From NCBI RefSeq assembly GCF_025137375.1, contig NZ_CP073720.1, positions 6,658,501 through 6,722,500 on the forward strand: a stretch of DNA of 64,000 nucleotides, given 5' to 3'. How positions within the stretch are numbered: the stretch's first letter is position 1; each line of letters opens with the position of its first letter. The DNA comes from Dactylosporangium fulvum (GTDB taxonomy: Bacteria > Actinomycetota > Actinomycetes > Mycobacteriales > Micromonosporaceae). Shown here piece after piece: positions 43,956 through 53,083 of the stretch. The position numbers and the translations under genes are program-made. Below the pieces are notes generated by a model. The model searched no databases, had not been told where the DNA came from, and was given only the letters and a program-made list of their open reading frames with translations.

Positions 43956-44031
43956 GCGCCGACTCTACTGGGAACCGGGGTGCCGGCCAGGCCGCCCGCG
44001 GCACCCCGGTGCGATGAAGGTTTCCCGGCGC

Positions 44032-47000
44032 TCAGCCCCGCGGCGCGGCGGACGCCCGGTCGATCGCCGCCTCCACCGCGGCGACCCGGTCCGCGAGCAG
44101 CCCGACCGCGCCTACCGCGCGGCTCACCGGATCGTCCTCGTCTCCGCCGAGCGCCTGCGCCCGCAGGTACGCGGCCTTGACCTCGGCCCAGCGCGCCGCC
44201 TGCTCAGGTGTCATCCGGCCCCGCAGCTCGGCCAGCTTGAGCAGGTTCGCCTCGGCGCCGGCGGTGAGCGTCTGCGCCTCACCGAGGTAGTGGTCGTGGA
44301 TGGCGACCTCCAGCTCCGCGTCGTTCATGACCGGCACGACCCGCTCGGCGAGCTTGTTCATGTTGCGGTACGAGCCCTGCAGCAGGAACGGCGGCTCGGT
44401 GCGGGACGCGTCGGCCTGTGCCGCGGAGGCGATGTACGCGCGGTTGTTCGCCAGCACCACCTCCTGCACCCGCAGCAGCTTGCGGAGCACGGCCAGCATC
44501 TGGTCGACCTCGACCGCCGAGTACGGGTGGGCGAGCTGGTCGGGCCGCACGGTGTCGTCACCCCGGGCCAGCCGCACCAGCAGCTCGACGTCGCCGCGGT
44601 CGCGGGTGGACAGCGGGGCGAGGACGGGGTTGGAGGTCAGCGCGTTCTCGATGTAGCTGAGCGCGAACAGCTCCTCCTTGCCGGACAGGACGTCGCCGAG
44701 GTTCCACACGTCGGCGCGGTTCGCCAGCATGTCCGGGATCCGGAACCGCTGGCCCGACTCGGTGTACGGGTTGCCGGCCATGCACACGGCGAACCGCTTG
44801 CCGCGCAGGTCGTACGTGCGGGTCCGGCCGTTCCAGACGCCCTCCATGCGGCGCTGGGCGTCGCAGAGGGAGATGAACTTCTGCAGCAGTTCGGGCGACA
44901 CGTGCTGGATGTCGTCGAGGTACAGCAGGACGTTGTTGCCCATCTCCAGCGCGAAGTTGATCTTCTCGACCTCCTGGCGGGCGGTCGCGTTCGGCGCCTC
45001 CGCCGGGTCGACGGACGTCACCAGGTGCCCGAGCGACGGGCCGTTCACCTTGACGAACACCAGCCCCAGCCGGCTGGCGACGTATTCCATCAGGGTCGTC
45101 TTGCCGTAGCCGGGCGGCGAGATGAGCAGGAGCAGGCCCATCTGGTCGGCCCGCTTCGCGTCGCCCGCCGCGCCCAGCTGCCGGGCCAGGTTGTCCCCGA
45201 TGAGCGGCAGGTACACCTCGTCGAGCAGCCGGTTGCGCACGAACGCGCTCATCACCTTCGGCTTGTACTCGTCGAGCCGCAGCCGCTCCCGTTCGCGGGC
45301 GGCCAGCTCGTTGCGGCGGCGCTGGTACGCGCGGAAGGCCGGGATCCGCTCGAGGCGGAACCGGCGGGTGCGGGCGAGCACCTCGTCGAGCCGCAGCTCC
45401 ATCCGGCGGCCGGTGATCCGCGGGTGGGTGCCGAGCAGGCCTTCGACGGTCGCGGTGAGCGCGGCGGACGACTCGTGGCGCGGCAGGTCGACGCCGCAGA
45501 GCACGATCGCGGCCGCCTCCTCCAGGTCGCCGGGCCCGGTGCCGGCGGACCCGGCGAAGGACGCGAGCCACGCGTGGACGAGCTGGCGGCGCGCGGCGAG
45601 ATCGCCGTCGAGGGCGTGCAGGTCCTCGGCGAGCTCGCGGGCGGAGTTCGCGTTCGGGCCGCCGAGGGCGCGCCAGAACCGGTCGAGGAACGTCCGCACG
45701 CCGGCGCTGGTGACGAACCCGAACGGCGCGCTGCTGAGCTCCTCGAACAGGTACTCCCCCGCGACGCCGGTCGACCCGTCCGCCGCCTGGAACGCGGCCA
45801 CCGCCGCCTGCAGTTCGGCGCACAGCTGCCCCACCGCGTCCGAGTGGCCGAACGCGGCCCGCGCCCGGGCGAGTGACCGCGCCCGCCGGGTCCAGGCGGC
45901 CTTGGCCCCGGCGTCGGCGCCGAACGTCCAGAACAGCTGCGCCGCGGCCCGGTCCGCCGCCGGGTAGCGCAGCAGTCCGGCGCCGGCGTGCAGCCGCAGC
46001 AGCGCGTCGAGGACGAGGGCCGCGTCGTGGTCGTGGACGCCCCGCTCGTACCCCTCGTCGTAGCGGCTGTCGGCGACGCGCCGCACGAGCTCGCGGAGGC
46101 TGCCCTCGGTGACCGCGGCCTGGTGGAGCCCGTCCAGCGTGAGGACCGGCCCGTCCGGCAGCGGCTGTCCGGCCGTTGCGGCGTCGAGCACCAGGCAGGC
46201 CAGGTGCTCCGCGCGGTACACGTCGGGCGCCTCGGACACGAGCAGCTGACCCCAGAAGGGACGGGCGGCGGTGACCACCGGGTCGTCGACCGGCGCGCGG
46301 AAGTCGGTCGCCGTCACGGTGAACGCCAGCTCGTCACCGTGCGGGACGAGCGTGAGGTCGATCGCCTGCGTGTTGACGGCGAACTGGTGCCGGCCGAGGC
46401 GGATGAGGTCCGCCGAGCCGCCGAACAGGTCGAGCCGGTCACGGAGCATCCGGCCGGCGTCGAGGCGGGCCGCCTTGATCCGGCCCTCCAGCTCCTCGGC
46501 GCGGACCTGGTCGCCCAGTTCGCGCAGCTCGCCGGCGACGCCGCGCACCTTCGCGACCATCGGGTCGGACGCGAAGTACGTGTTGACGTCGCCGGGTGAG
46601 GTCATCGCGGCGACCCGACGCTCGACGCTGCCGAGGATCCGCTCCGCGGACTGGACGAGCCGGTCGGCGCGGCGGGACCGCTCGTCGAGCAGCGCCTGCT
46701 TGCGGGAGGAGAACGCCTCGTAGACGTCGGTGCGCTTGTCGCCGAGCTGGGCGAGGAAGTCGTCGAACTCGCCGAACCGGGACTCGAGGTGCTCCAGCTG
46801 GAGCATGAGCCGGCCCAGCTGCTCGTCGCACCGCTCAGGCGTGTCGGCGACCGCGAGCGCGCCGACGACCGCCTGGCCGAGCAGCGCGAACTCGGCGGCG
46901 AACTCGGCCCGGCCCTCGACGGCGAGCAGCTCGCGGCGGCGGGCCTCGAGGACGGCGCGGGCACGGTTGACGCCGCCGAGGACCTCGCTGATGCGGTCCA

Positions 47001-48984
47001 GGATGCCGACCCGGACGGTGGCGTCGGCGATCTCGAGCGCGCCGACCACCTCCGTGACGATCTGCAGCCCCTCGGCCTGTGCGGCGAGTCGCTCGCCGAC
47101 GGGCGTGGCCTCGGCGACGGTACGGATCGCCTCGGCGTCGGCGACCAGTCGCTCGACGTCGGCGTGGTAGCCGGCGAAGGCGTCGCCGCGCTGGAGGAAC
47201 GTCACCGCCCGCTTGGCGGCCGCGACGAGCTCCTCGCCGAGCCGCGTCTCCAGGGTGCCGATCCGGTCGGTGTCGACGTACCGCAGTTCGCGCAGCGGAA
47301 CGAGGGAGCCCTGCGCCTGGCGGAGGCCGGCGAGCCTGCGCACCCAGGCATCGGTGTCGACGGGTGCCTCACCCTGGGAGCGGCGGATGAGCGACTCGAT
47401 CCGCCCGGCCGCCTCGTCGAGGGCGGTGGCCGCCTGTTCGGTGAGCGCCTGCACCCGCTCGAACTCGGCGAGGACCTGCTCCGCGGTGCCGCGCAGCTCG
47501 GCGAGCGGGCCGCGCAGATCGCCGAGCTCCGGCTCACCGAGCCAGTGGTAGTGGTCGAACGTGCGGACACACGCGGCGATGATCGCCTCGAAGACCGCCG
47601 ACGACGGGCCCATCTCGGCGACCATCCGGGCCACCGACAGGCAGTCGGAGATGCCGCGGACCAGGTCGGCGTTGCCGACGCGGTCCAGCGGCCCGGTCCC
47701 GATCGGCTGTGCCGCGGCGTATGTGTCCGAGAGGTACGGCGTCTGCCACACCTGCATGGTGTGGACCCGGGTCGGCTCCTCCGACACGGCCCGGAAGACC
47801 ACGAGCGTGCCGTCGTCGAACAGGGAGTAGCCGTGGCAGACGAGCGGGTTCTCGACCGCCTTGCGGATGACGTTGTAGGGCAGCAGCAGCGATCGCCCGT
47901 CGGCGCGGGCGTGGAAGACGTACAGGACGTCCTCGCCGTTGGTCGACCGGATGACGCGCTCGAACTCGAGGTCGGCCACGTCGGTGTCGAACGTCCGCGC
48001 GACGCCGGTGGCCAGGTAGTAGCCGCCCGGGAAGATCAGGCCCTGGTCCTCCGGCAGGCGCTGGCAGCCCTGGCCGATCCCGTCGAGGCGCACGACCGTC
48101 CGGGTCCTGGTGTTGAAGACCAGGAACCGGAAGGCCTCCTCCTTGTACGGGCGGATGCGCAGCAGGACGAGCGGGCCGATCCGGGCGTAGCTGATGTCGG
48201 CGTCGGCGAGGCTCTGCAGCGGCTCGTCCACCGGCTCGCGGTAGATGCCCTCGCCCGACTCGGTGTTGTTCTCCACCTTGATGGTGAGGTCGCCGCCGAC
48301 GGTCTCGACGAAGACCACGTCCTCGACGGAGATGTGCGGGTGCCGGCCGAGGACGTGGTGCTCCCGGCCGACCGTGGTCCACTCGAAGTCGTGCGACGGC
48401 GGGAACACGTGGTCACGCTCGCCGCGGCTGTCCACGTAGGACACCGCGCCGGCCGTGTCGACGGTCCAGCGCAGCACCCTGATGTCGTCGGTGCGCGGAC
48501 CCGTCTGGAAGACCGCGAGGAGCTTCCCGTCGAGCCGGCGCAGCTGCAGCAGCCGGGTGTCGCGATAGTACTTGTAGACCTCGCCGAAGTCCCGCAGCAG
48601 CTGCGGGTCGCGCAGCAGGCCCGGCAGGTCGTCCGGGGCCGCGTCGTCGAACCGGAACGCGTCGCCGTCCCGGCTGAACCGGTGCAACGAGAACACGTCG
48701 TTGACGGTCGTCTCCGGCTTGAGGCCGATGAACACGTTGTACCCGAACAGCATCAGCCCGCCGACGGACACGATGTCGCGCGGGACGCAGTTGTGCTCGG
48801 TCCGGATGCGCTCGGTGCCGAGCAGGCGCAGCTCGGTGCCGCCGAACACCTCGGTCCGCCGCGTGTTGAGGGCGTCGGCCCGGCGGGTCAGCTCGGCCGC
48901 CTGCGCGGCGAGCCGGTCGCGCAGCACCTCGTAGGTGCCGGCGTCCAGGCTCGCCGCGGCGGGCGCCGCCGTGTCGACGGTCAC
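44032..48984 (-). CDS. Giant AAA-type ATPase, 'DNA repair ATPase'/DUF3686-like
   Basis: 1650 aa. The GTG start overlaps the flotillin stop (GTGA). The N-terminal ~500 residues are beta-rich (RDIVSVGGLMLFGYNVFIGL, HPHISVEDVVFVETVGGDLT, GLIFPGGYYLATGVARTFDT), resembling the family annotated as DNA repair ATPase (DUF3686). Residues ~520-870 are long coiled coils. An AAA+ module lies near 1240-1480: Walker A SPPGYGKTTLMEY (~1290), Walker B NVLLYLDDIQHVSP (~1352), sensor MAGNPYTESG (~1400). The DNA-repair label is only an annotation tradition. The linkage to flotillin and NfeD proteins argues for a membrane-associated remodelling machine. Confidence 0.85.
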   Translation of the reverse strand: MTVDTAAPAAASLDAGTYEVLRDRLAAQAAELTRRADALNTRRTEVFGGTELRLLGTERIRTEHNCVPRDIVSVGGLMLFGYNVFIGLKPETTVNDVFSLHRFSRDGDAFRFDDAAPDDLPGLLRDPQLLRDFGEVYKYYRDTRLLQLRRLDGKLLAVFQTGPRTDDIRVLRWTVDTAGAVSYVDSRGERDHVFPPSHDFEWTTVGREHHVLGRHPHISVEDVVFVETVGGDLTIKVENNTESGEGIYREPVDEPLQSLADADISYARIGPLVLLRIRPYKEEAFRFLVFNTRTRTVVRLDGIGQGCQRLPEDQGLIFPGGYYLATGVARTFDTDVADLEFERVIRSTNGEDVLYVFHARADGRSLLLPYNVIRKAVENPLVCHGYSLFDDGTLVVFRAVSEEPTRVHTMQVWQTPYLSDTYAAAQPIGTGPLDRVGNADLVRGISDCLSVARMVAEMGPSSAVFEAIIAACVRTFDHYHWLGEPELGDLRGPLAELRGTAEQVLAEFERVQALTEQAATALDEAAGRIESLIRRSQGEAPVDTDAWVRRLAGLRQAQGSLVPLRELRYVDTDRIGTLETRLGEELVAAAKRAVTFLQRGDAFAGYHADVERLVADAEAIRTVAEATPVGERLAAQAEGLQIVTEVVGALEIADATVRVGILDRISEVLGGVNRARAVLEARRRELLAVEGRAEFAAEFALLGQAVVGALAVADTPERCDEQLGRLMLQLEHLESRFGEFDDFLAQLGDKRTDVYEAFSSRKQALLDERSRRADRLVQSAERILGSVERRVAAMTSPGDVNTYFASDPMVAKVRGVAGELRELGDQVRAEELEGRIKAARLDAGRMLRDRLDLFGGSADLIRLGRHQFAVNTQAIDLTLVPHGDELAFTVTATDFRAPVDDPVVTAARPFWGQLLVSEAPDVYRAEHLACLVLDAATAGQPLPDGPVLTLDGLHQAAVTEGSLRELVRRVADSRYDEGYERGVHDHDAALVLDALLRLHAGAGLLRYPAADRAAAQLFWTFGADAGAKAAWTRRARSLARARAAFGHSDAVGQLCAELQAAVAAFQAADGSTGVAGEYLFEELSSAPFGFVTSAGVRTFLDRFWRALGGPNANSARELAEDLHALDGDLAARRQLVHAWLASFAGSAGTGPGDLEEAAAIVLCGVDLPRHESSAALTATVEGLLGTHPRITGRRMELRLDEVLARTRRFRLERIPAFRAYQRRRNELAARERERLRLDEYKPKVMSAFVRNRLLDEVYLPLIGDNLARQLGAAGDAKRADQMGLLLLISPPGYGKTTLMEYVASRLGLVFVKVNGPSLGHLVTSVDPAEAPNATARQEVEKINFALEMGNNVLLYLDDIQHVSPELLQKFISLCDAQRRMEGVWNGRTRTYDLRGKRFAVCMAGNPYTESGQRFRIPDMLANRADVWNLGDVLSGKEELFALSYIENALTSNPVLAPLSTRDRGDVELLVRLARGDDTVRPDQLAHPYSAVEVDQMLAVLRKLLRVQEVVLANNRAYIASAAQADASRTEPPFLLQGSYRNMNKLAERVVPVMNDAELEVAIHDHYLGEAQTLTAGAEANLLKLAELRGRMTPEQAARWAEVKAAYLRAQALGGDEDDPVSRAVGAVGLLADRVAAVEAAIDRASAAPRG

Positions 48985-51056
48985 TGCTTGGCCGCCGCCA
49001 GCGCCGCGACCGGCTTCTCGGCGATGCCGAGCTCGCGGGCCGCGTCGAGCAGCTCACGCAGCTTGTCCCGGTCGGGGCCGCCGCGCTGGATCTGCTGGAC
49101 CAGGAAGGCCGACAGCGTCAGGTTGGACACGTCGGCGGTGCTCATCGAGCCGAGTATCCGCCCGAGGTCGCCGGCCAGGTCGCCGTTGCCGTTGAGGTAC
49201 GAGGCGCCGACGGCCTGCACGACGTCGGAGTGCTGGACGAAGCCGTCGACGCTCTTGCCGAGGCTGATGGAGCCGAGCAGCTTGTCGAAGAAGACGCTGT
49301 CGCCGCCGACGATGTCGATGTTCGCCTTCTCCAGGCCGGCGGCCAGGACGACCGCCTGCTGCTCGGCGACCTGCCGGTGCACATCGATGCCGGCGAGGCG
49401 GACGTCCTTCTCCATCTCCAGGCGCAGGCGGAACTCCTCGTGGTCGCGGCTCGCCTCGTCCATCGCGGCGAGCGCGGCGGCCTTCTCGGTGAGACCTTCG
49501 GCCTCGCCCTTGAGCTTGTCGCGCAGCGCGTCGGCGTGGGCGGTGCCCTTCTCCCGCTCGACCGCGGCCTCGGCGAGGCCGGCCTTCTCGATCGTCTCGG
49601 CCTTCGCGATCGCCTTCTCCCGCTCGACGACCGCCTCGGCCCGGCCGACCTTCTCGATCGCCTCGGCGTTGCGCTCCCGGACCTGCACGTCGGCCAGGCC
49701 GACCGCGGCCGCCTCGGCCTGCACGCCCTCGGCCAACCGGATCTTGGCGCGGGTCTCCAGCTCGGCGGTCTGCTGGCGGGCCTCGGCGAGCACCAGCTCC
49801 TCACGGGCCTTGAACTTCGCGGCCTGCTCGGCGGCCTCGGCCGCCTTGATGTCCTTGACCAGGTTCTCCTGCGCCTCGGCCTCGGCCTGGATGACAACCG
49901 CCTGGCGGGTGCGCTCGGCCTCCTCGACAACCCGGAGCCGCTTGATCTGCTCCTCCTGCTCGGCGACAGTACGCTCGACCGCGATCCGCTCCCGGACCAC
50001 CTCGGCGATGGCCCGCTTCTCCGCCTCGACCTCCTTGTCCTTGGCGATCGTGCTCAGCTCGGTCTCCCGCTGCCGGGAGATGACCTCCAGCATGCGGTCC
50101 TTCTCGATGCGCTCCGACTCGATCGCGATGACCCGCTCGCGGTTCTTCTCGGCGACGGCGATCTCCCGCTGCTTGTTCTCGTGCTGGACGCCGACCTGCT
50201 CGTCGGTGCGGATCTCGGCGGTCGCCGACTTCAGCCGCTCCTCGGCGCGGACCCGGGCGGTCTCCGCCTCCTCGCGGGCCTGCAGGGTGGCGACCTCCCG
50301 CTCCTGCTTGATCTCCGCCTCGGCCTGGCGCCGCTCCAGCTCGAGGATCGCCTCGCGGGCGTCGACGTCCTGGCGCTTGATCTCCTTCTCCTCGTTGCGC
50401 CGGAACTCGTTGGTCCGCACGTGCTCGATCGCGGTCAGCTCGGTGATCTTCCGGATGCCCTGCGCGTCGAGGATGTTGGCGTTGTCGAGGCTGTGCAGGG
50501 GCGTCTGCTCCAGGAAGTCGATCGCGGCGTCCTCCAGGCTGTAGCCGTTGAGGTCGGTGCCGATCACGCGGACGATCTGGTCGCGGAACTCGTCACGCTT
50601 GGTGTAGAGGTCCACGAAGTCGAGCTGCTTGCCGACGGTCTTGAGCGCCTCGGAGAACTTCGCGTTGAACAGCTCCTGCAGGGTCTCCTGGTCGCTGGCG
50701 CGGACGGTGCCGATCGCCTGGGCCACCTTGATGACGTCCTCGACGGTCTTGTTGACCCGCACGAAGAAGGTGATCCGGATGTCGGCACGGATGTTGTCGC
50801 GGCAGATCAGGCCCTCCCGGCCGGTCCGCCCGATCTCGATCGTCTTGACCGAGATGTCCATGATCTCGGCCTTGTGCAGCACCGGCAGGACGATGGCGCC
50901 GGTGAACGTGACGTCGACCTTGCGCACCTTGGAGATGATCAGCGCCTTGCCCTGCTCGATCTTGCGGAACAGGCGGCTGACCGCGAACAGTAAGCCGATC
51001 AGGATGAGCAGGGACACGCCGAGCACGACAAGAAAACCGGTGGTGATGACGCTCAT
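48981..51056 (-). CDS. Flotillin/YqiK-like SPFH membrane scaffold protein
   Basis: 691 aa from ATG 51056 (the frame is open further but overlaps the NfeD-like gene). One N-terminal transmembrane helix (FLVVLGVSLLILIGLLFAV), an SPFH/Band-7 domain ~35-210 (VRKVDVTFTGAIVLPVLHKA, RADIRITFFVRVNKTVEDV), then ~350 residues of unbroken Glu/Ala-rich coiled coil with the flotillin EA repeats (IQAEAEAQENLVKDIKAAEA). A C-terminal region (VVQAVGASYLNGNGDLAGDL) mediates oligomerisation in relatives. Flotillins form lipid-domain scaffolds. It starts within the NfeD gene stop (ATGA) and ends within the ATPase start (GTGA). Confidence 0.93.
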   Translation of the reverse strand: MSVITTGFLVVLGVSLLILIGLLFAVSRLFRKIEQGKALIISKVRKVDVTFTGAIVLPVLHKAEIMDISVKTIEIGRTGREGLICRDNIRADIRITFFVRVNKTVEDVIKVAQAIGTVRASDQETLQELFNAKFSEALKTVGKQLDFVDLYTKRDEFRDQIVRVIGTDLNGYSLEDAAIDFLEQTPLHSLDNANILDAQGIRKITELTAIEHVRTNEFRRNEEKEIKRQDVDAREAILELERRQAEAEIKQEREVATLQAREEAETARVRAEERLKSATAEIRTDEQVGVQHENKQREIAVAEKNRERVIAIESERIEKDRMLEVISRQRETELSTIAKDKEVEAEKRAIAEVVRERIAVERTVAEQEEQIKRLRVVEEAERTRQAVVIQAEAEAQENLVKDIKAAEAAEQAAKFKAREELVLAEARQQTAELETRAKIRLAEGVQAEAAAVGLADVQVRERNAEAIEKVGRAEAVVEREKAIAKAETIEKAGLAEAAVEREKGTAHADALRDKLKGEAEGLTEKAAALAAMDEASRDHEEFRLRLEMEKDVRLAGIDVHRQVAEQQAVVLAAGLEKANIDIVGGDSVFFDKLLGSISLGKSVDGFVQHSDVVQAVGASYLNGNGDLAGDLGRILGSMSTADVSNLTLSAFLVQQIQRGGPDRDKLRELLDAARELGIAEKPVAALAAAKQ

Positions 51057-51688
51057 GAAAGTTCCCTCTGTCCGGGGGTTGGACCAGCAGGTGTAGGCAC
51101 GACCCAGAAGAACTCGCCGTCCCGGTCGTATTCGTAGATCACCGCGGTGCTGCCCGCGGTGAAGGTGTCGGCGCCGGTCTGGCGGACCTGCACGATCGCG
51201 CTGGAGCCGTCGGCGGCGGTGACCTCGGCCTGGCCGAAAGCCTCCGTGACGGAGCCGGTGCGGATGACGCAGGTGCGGCCGACGAACGCGGTGCGGGAGT
51301 CGCCGCCCGTCTCCGGGAAGAGCCGCCGCAGCGGCACGACGAGCAGGCGGGTCGCCAGCCACGCGACGACCAGGGCGACCACCAGCACGGCCACGCTCTG
51401 CAGCGCGCCGTCCGCGACGGTGGAGCCGGCCAGGCTGACGAACCAGGCGACCGTCACGAGCGCCGACAGCCCCACGACGACCGGCACACCGCCCAGGCCG
51501 AGACCGCCCATGAACCCGGCGAAGCCGCCGGCCCCGTCGCCGTCGAGGACGCCACCCGCGTCGGCGTCGAGCAGTTCGGTGTCGGCGCCGCCGAAGAGGA
51601 CGATCAGCCAGTAGGCGATGACGACGACGAGCAGCAGTGTGAACAGGACGGTGGGAAAAGCAACAACCGCACCAAAAAAATCACCCAT
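51053..51688 (-). CDS. NfeD/YuaF-like membrane protein with OB-fold
   Basis: 211 aa from ATG 51688 (GGAGATGGGGCG just upstream). Transmembrane helices at ~5-35 (FPTVLFTLLLVVVIAYWLIV), ~70-92 and ~97-118, a Gly/Asp-rich loop between the first two, and a C-terminal soluble OB-fold-like domain ~130-195 (RTAFVGRTCVIRTGSVTEAF, SSAIVQVRQTGADTFTAGST). NfeD-type proteins partner flotillins, and this gene is translationally coupled to the flotillin gene. It is first in the operon; no leaderless box is present, but an AT-containing stretch (51660-51690) precedes it. Confidence 0.85.
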   Translation of the reverse strand: MGDFFGAVVAFPTVLFTLLLVVVIAYWLIVLFGGADTELLDADAGGVLDGDGAGGFAGFMGGLGLGGVPVVVGLSALVTVAWFVSLAGSTVADGALQSVAVLVVALVVAWLATRLLVVPLRRLFPETGGDSRTAFVGRTCVIRTGSVTEAFGQAEVTAADGSSAIVQVRQTGADTFTAGSTAVIYEYDRDGEFFWVVPTPAGPTPGQRELS

Positions 51689-51994
51689 CGCCCCATCTCC
51701 CCTGCTCACTGCATGAAATGGTGGCAGATTCGGTCAAGATCCGCCGCAGCCGCCCCTGATTTCCGGGGTCCTCACTGCTTGCCGGACCAGAACCGATCCA
51801 GCCCGTCGCAGATGAAATCGGCGCTTCCCGGAACGCCCAGTGGCCACACTGCTCGATGGCCCGCGCGCTGTCGATGCAGTGGGATCTGAAAGACGACCGA
51901 CCGCCCCACGCCATCATCGGCACCGTCAGCATGAAGCCGCACTCGTGATCGCGAACTTGCCGCAATCATGGCCAAGCACCGACCGAAGCGCACA
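51689..51994. other. Intergenic, nothing recognised
   Basis: About 300 nt upstream of the NfeD-like gene. It should contain the promoter of the flotillin operon on the minus strand. I see no conserved gene, hairpin or operator I can defend. Confidence 0.5.
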
Positions 51995-52232
51995 GGACCA
52001 AGGAGTCGCGTTTCATGACCGCGGAGGTTTGGTGTTGCTGGGGCAGCACGGAGCCTCCGATTTGGGGTTGTCGTGGTGGGTTCCAGCCGGTTTGTGGCCG
52101 TGATCGCGATGCGTTCGCGATCACGGGTGCGGTGGTTGGGCCTGGCCGGGGTGGTGCGGCTGCGGTTCGTAGATCAAGGGAAACTTCGGGCTGCCTGGAC
52201 AGCCAGATGTTTCCGACGATCAAGCAACCCGG
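51995..52232. repeat. Intergenic cassette with the empty target hairpin
   Basis: Diverged copy of the cassette at 32.2 kb (shared TTTGTGGCCGTGATCGCG, TTCGCGATCACGGGTGCGG, GTTGGGCCTGGCCGGG). It ends in a hairpin at 52172-52221 with CCTGG (52194-52198) in its centre. At 32.4 kb the mobile element sits exactly at this CCTGG; here it is absent. Homology continues past 52232 (AAGCAACCCGG, GCGCGGAGCACG, GGGGCCACGGACGCCG). Confidence 0.82.
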
Positions 52233-52380
52233 TCAGGGCAAGCGCGGAGCACGACCGGCCCCGCACCACGGGGCCACGGACGCCGCGACCCGCCTCTGCA
52301 GCCCGGCACTGCGGCCCGGCACCGCAGCGTGGCCCGGCACTGCGGCCCGGCACCGCAGCGTGGCCCGGCACTGCGGCGCG

Positions 52381-52523
52381 GCGCGGCGGCGCGGCGCGGC
52401 GGCGCGGCGCGGCGGCGCGGCGCGGCGGCGCGGCGCGGCGGCCCGGCGCGGCGGCGCGGCGCGGCGGCCCGGCGCGGCGGCGCGGCGCGGCGGCCCGGCG
52501 CGGCGGCCCGGCGCGGCGGCCCG
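52381..52523. repeat. 13-bp GC tandem repeat, 11 units
   Basis: Eleven head-to-tail copies of GCGCGGCGGCGCG or GCGCGGCGGCCCG. The variants alternate towards the right end, suggesting slippage after point mutation. It is pure G+C for over 140 bp. It is preceded by two ~34-bp GGCCCGGCACTGCGGCCC-type repeats (52300-52375) and is non-coding despite being open in several frames. Confidence 0.88.
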
Positions 52524-52644
52524 GCACCGCGCACGGCCCGGCACCGCGGCACGGCCCGCCGCGGCACGGCACTGCGGCCCGCCGCGGCACGGCACTGCTT
52601 GACACGATTCCTCGCATGATCACGGAGAGTTGGTGCACCCCTGG

Positions 52645-52815
52645 GGCCTGTTGCGCAATTCGGATCCCTCGCGCGTCAACCCCGACAACCGCGCCGATCT
52701 TGGAGTTGTGGTCCTTGACAAACCCGGACAAATTCGGAGGTTCATGGCGCCACAACTCCAAGATCGGCGCGTAGTTGGGCCGCCAACGCTGTCCCAGCGA
52801 ATTACGCAACAGGCT
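52645..52815 (+). mobile_element. MITE-like element, copy C (complete)
   Basis: 171 bp, same orientation as copy B and nearly identical in the body (inner arms 52690-52711 and 52750-52771). Terminal repeats GGCCTGTTGCGCAATTCGG and AGCCTGTTGCGTAATTCGC (complement). It is flanked by CCTGG (52640-52644) and CCAGG (52816-52820). It interrupts a different hairpin whose halves are 52618-52644 and 52816-52842; removing the element and one pentamer restores GTGCACCCC-T-GGGGTGCAC. Confidence 0.88.
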
Positions 52816-52842
52816 CCAGGGGTGCACGAACTCTCCGCGATC

Positions 52843-53083
52843 ATGAAACAGCGGCCGCCGTGCTCGGCGCGATCGCGAACGCATCGCGATCATGAGCCGC
52901 AACCCGCCGGAGCCCGCGCGGCAACGCCGAGCCTCCGCGACCACGGCCGCAACCAGCCGGAACCACCATGCAACGCCGAGCCTCCGCGACCACGAGTCCG
53001 GCCGGCGACCGGCCCGAGCAGGTCGCCGACCGTGGTGGAGTCCGGCAGCCCGGCGACCGGATCCACCCATCGATCAATGATCG
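52843..53083. other. Intergenic, short palindromic tracts
   Basis: Contains GCGATCGCGAACGCATCGCG and similar GATC/CGCG-rich short inverted pieces and a twice-repeated CCGCAACCRGCCGGA-type motif, resembling debris of the hairpin family. No gene seen. Confidence 0.45.

Noticed and set aside
44032-51056. Long antisense frames (up to ~1250 codons) opposite the ATPase and flotillin genes
   Set aside because: They mirror GC-rich coding sequence and lack any domain; the sense frames have clear families and coupling.
51840-53080. Arg/Ala/Pro-rich frames over the GC repeat tract
   Set aside because: Produced by the 13-bp repeat read in different frames; no start signal or similarity to real proteins.
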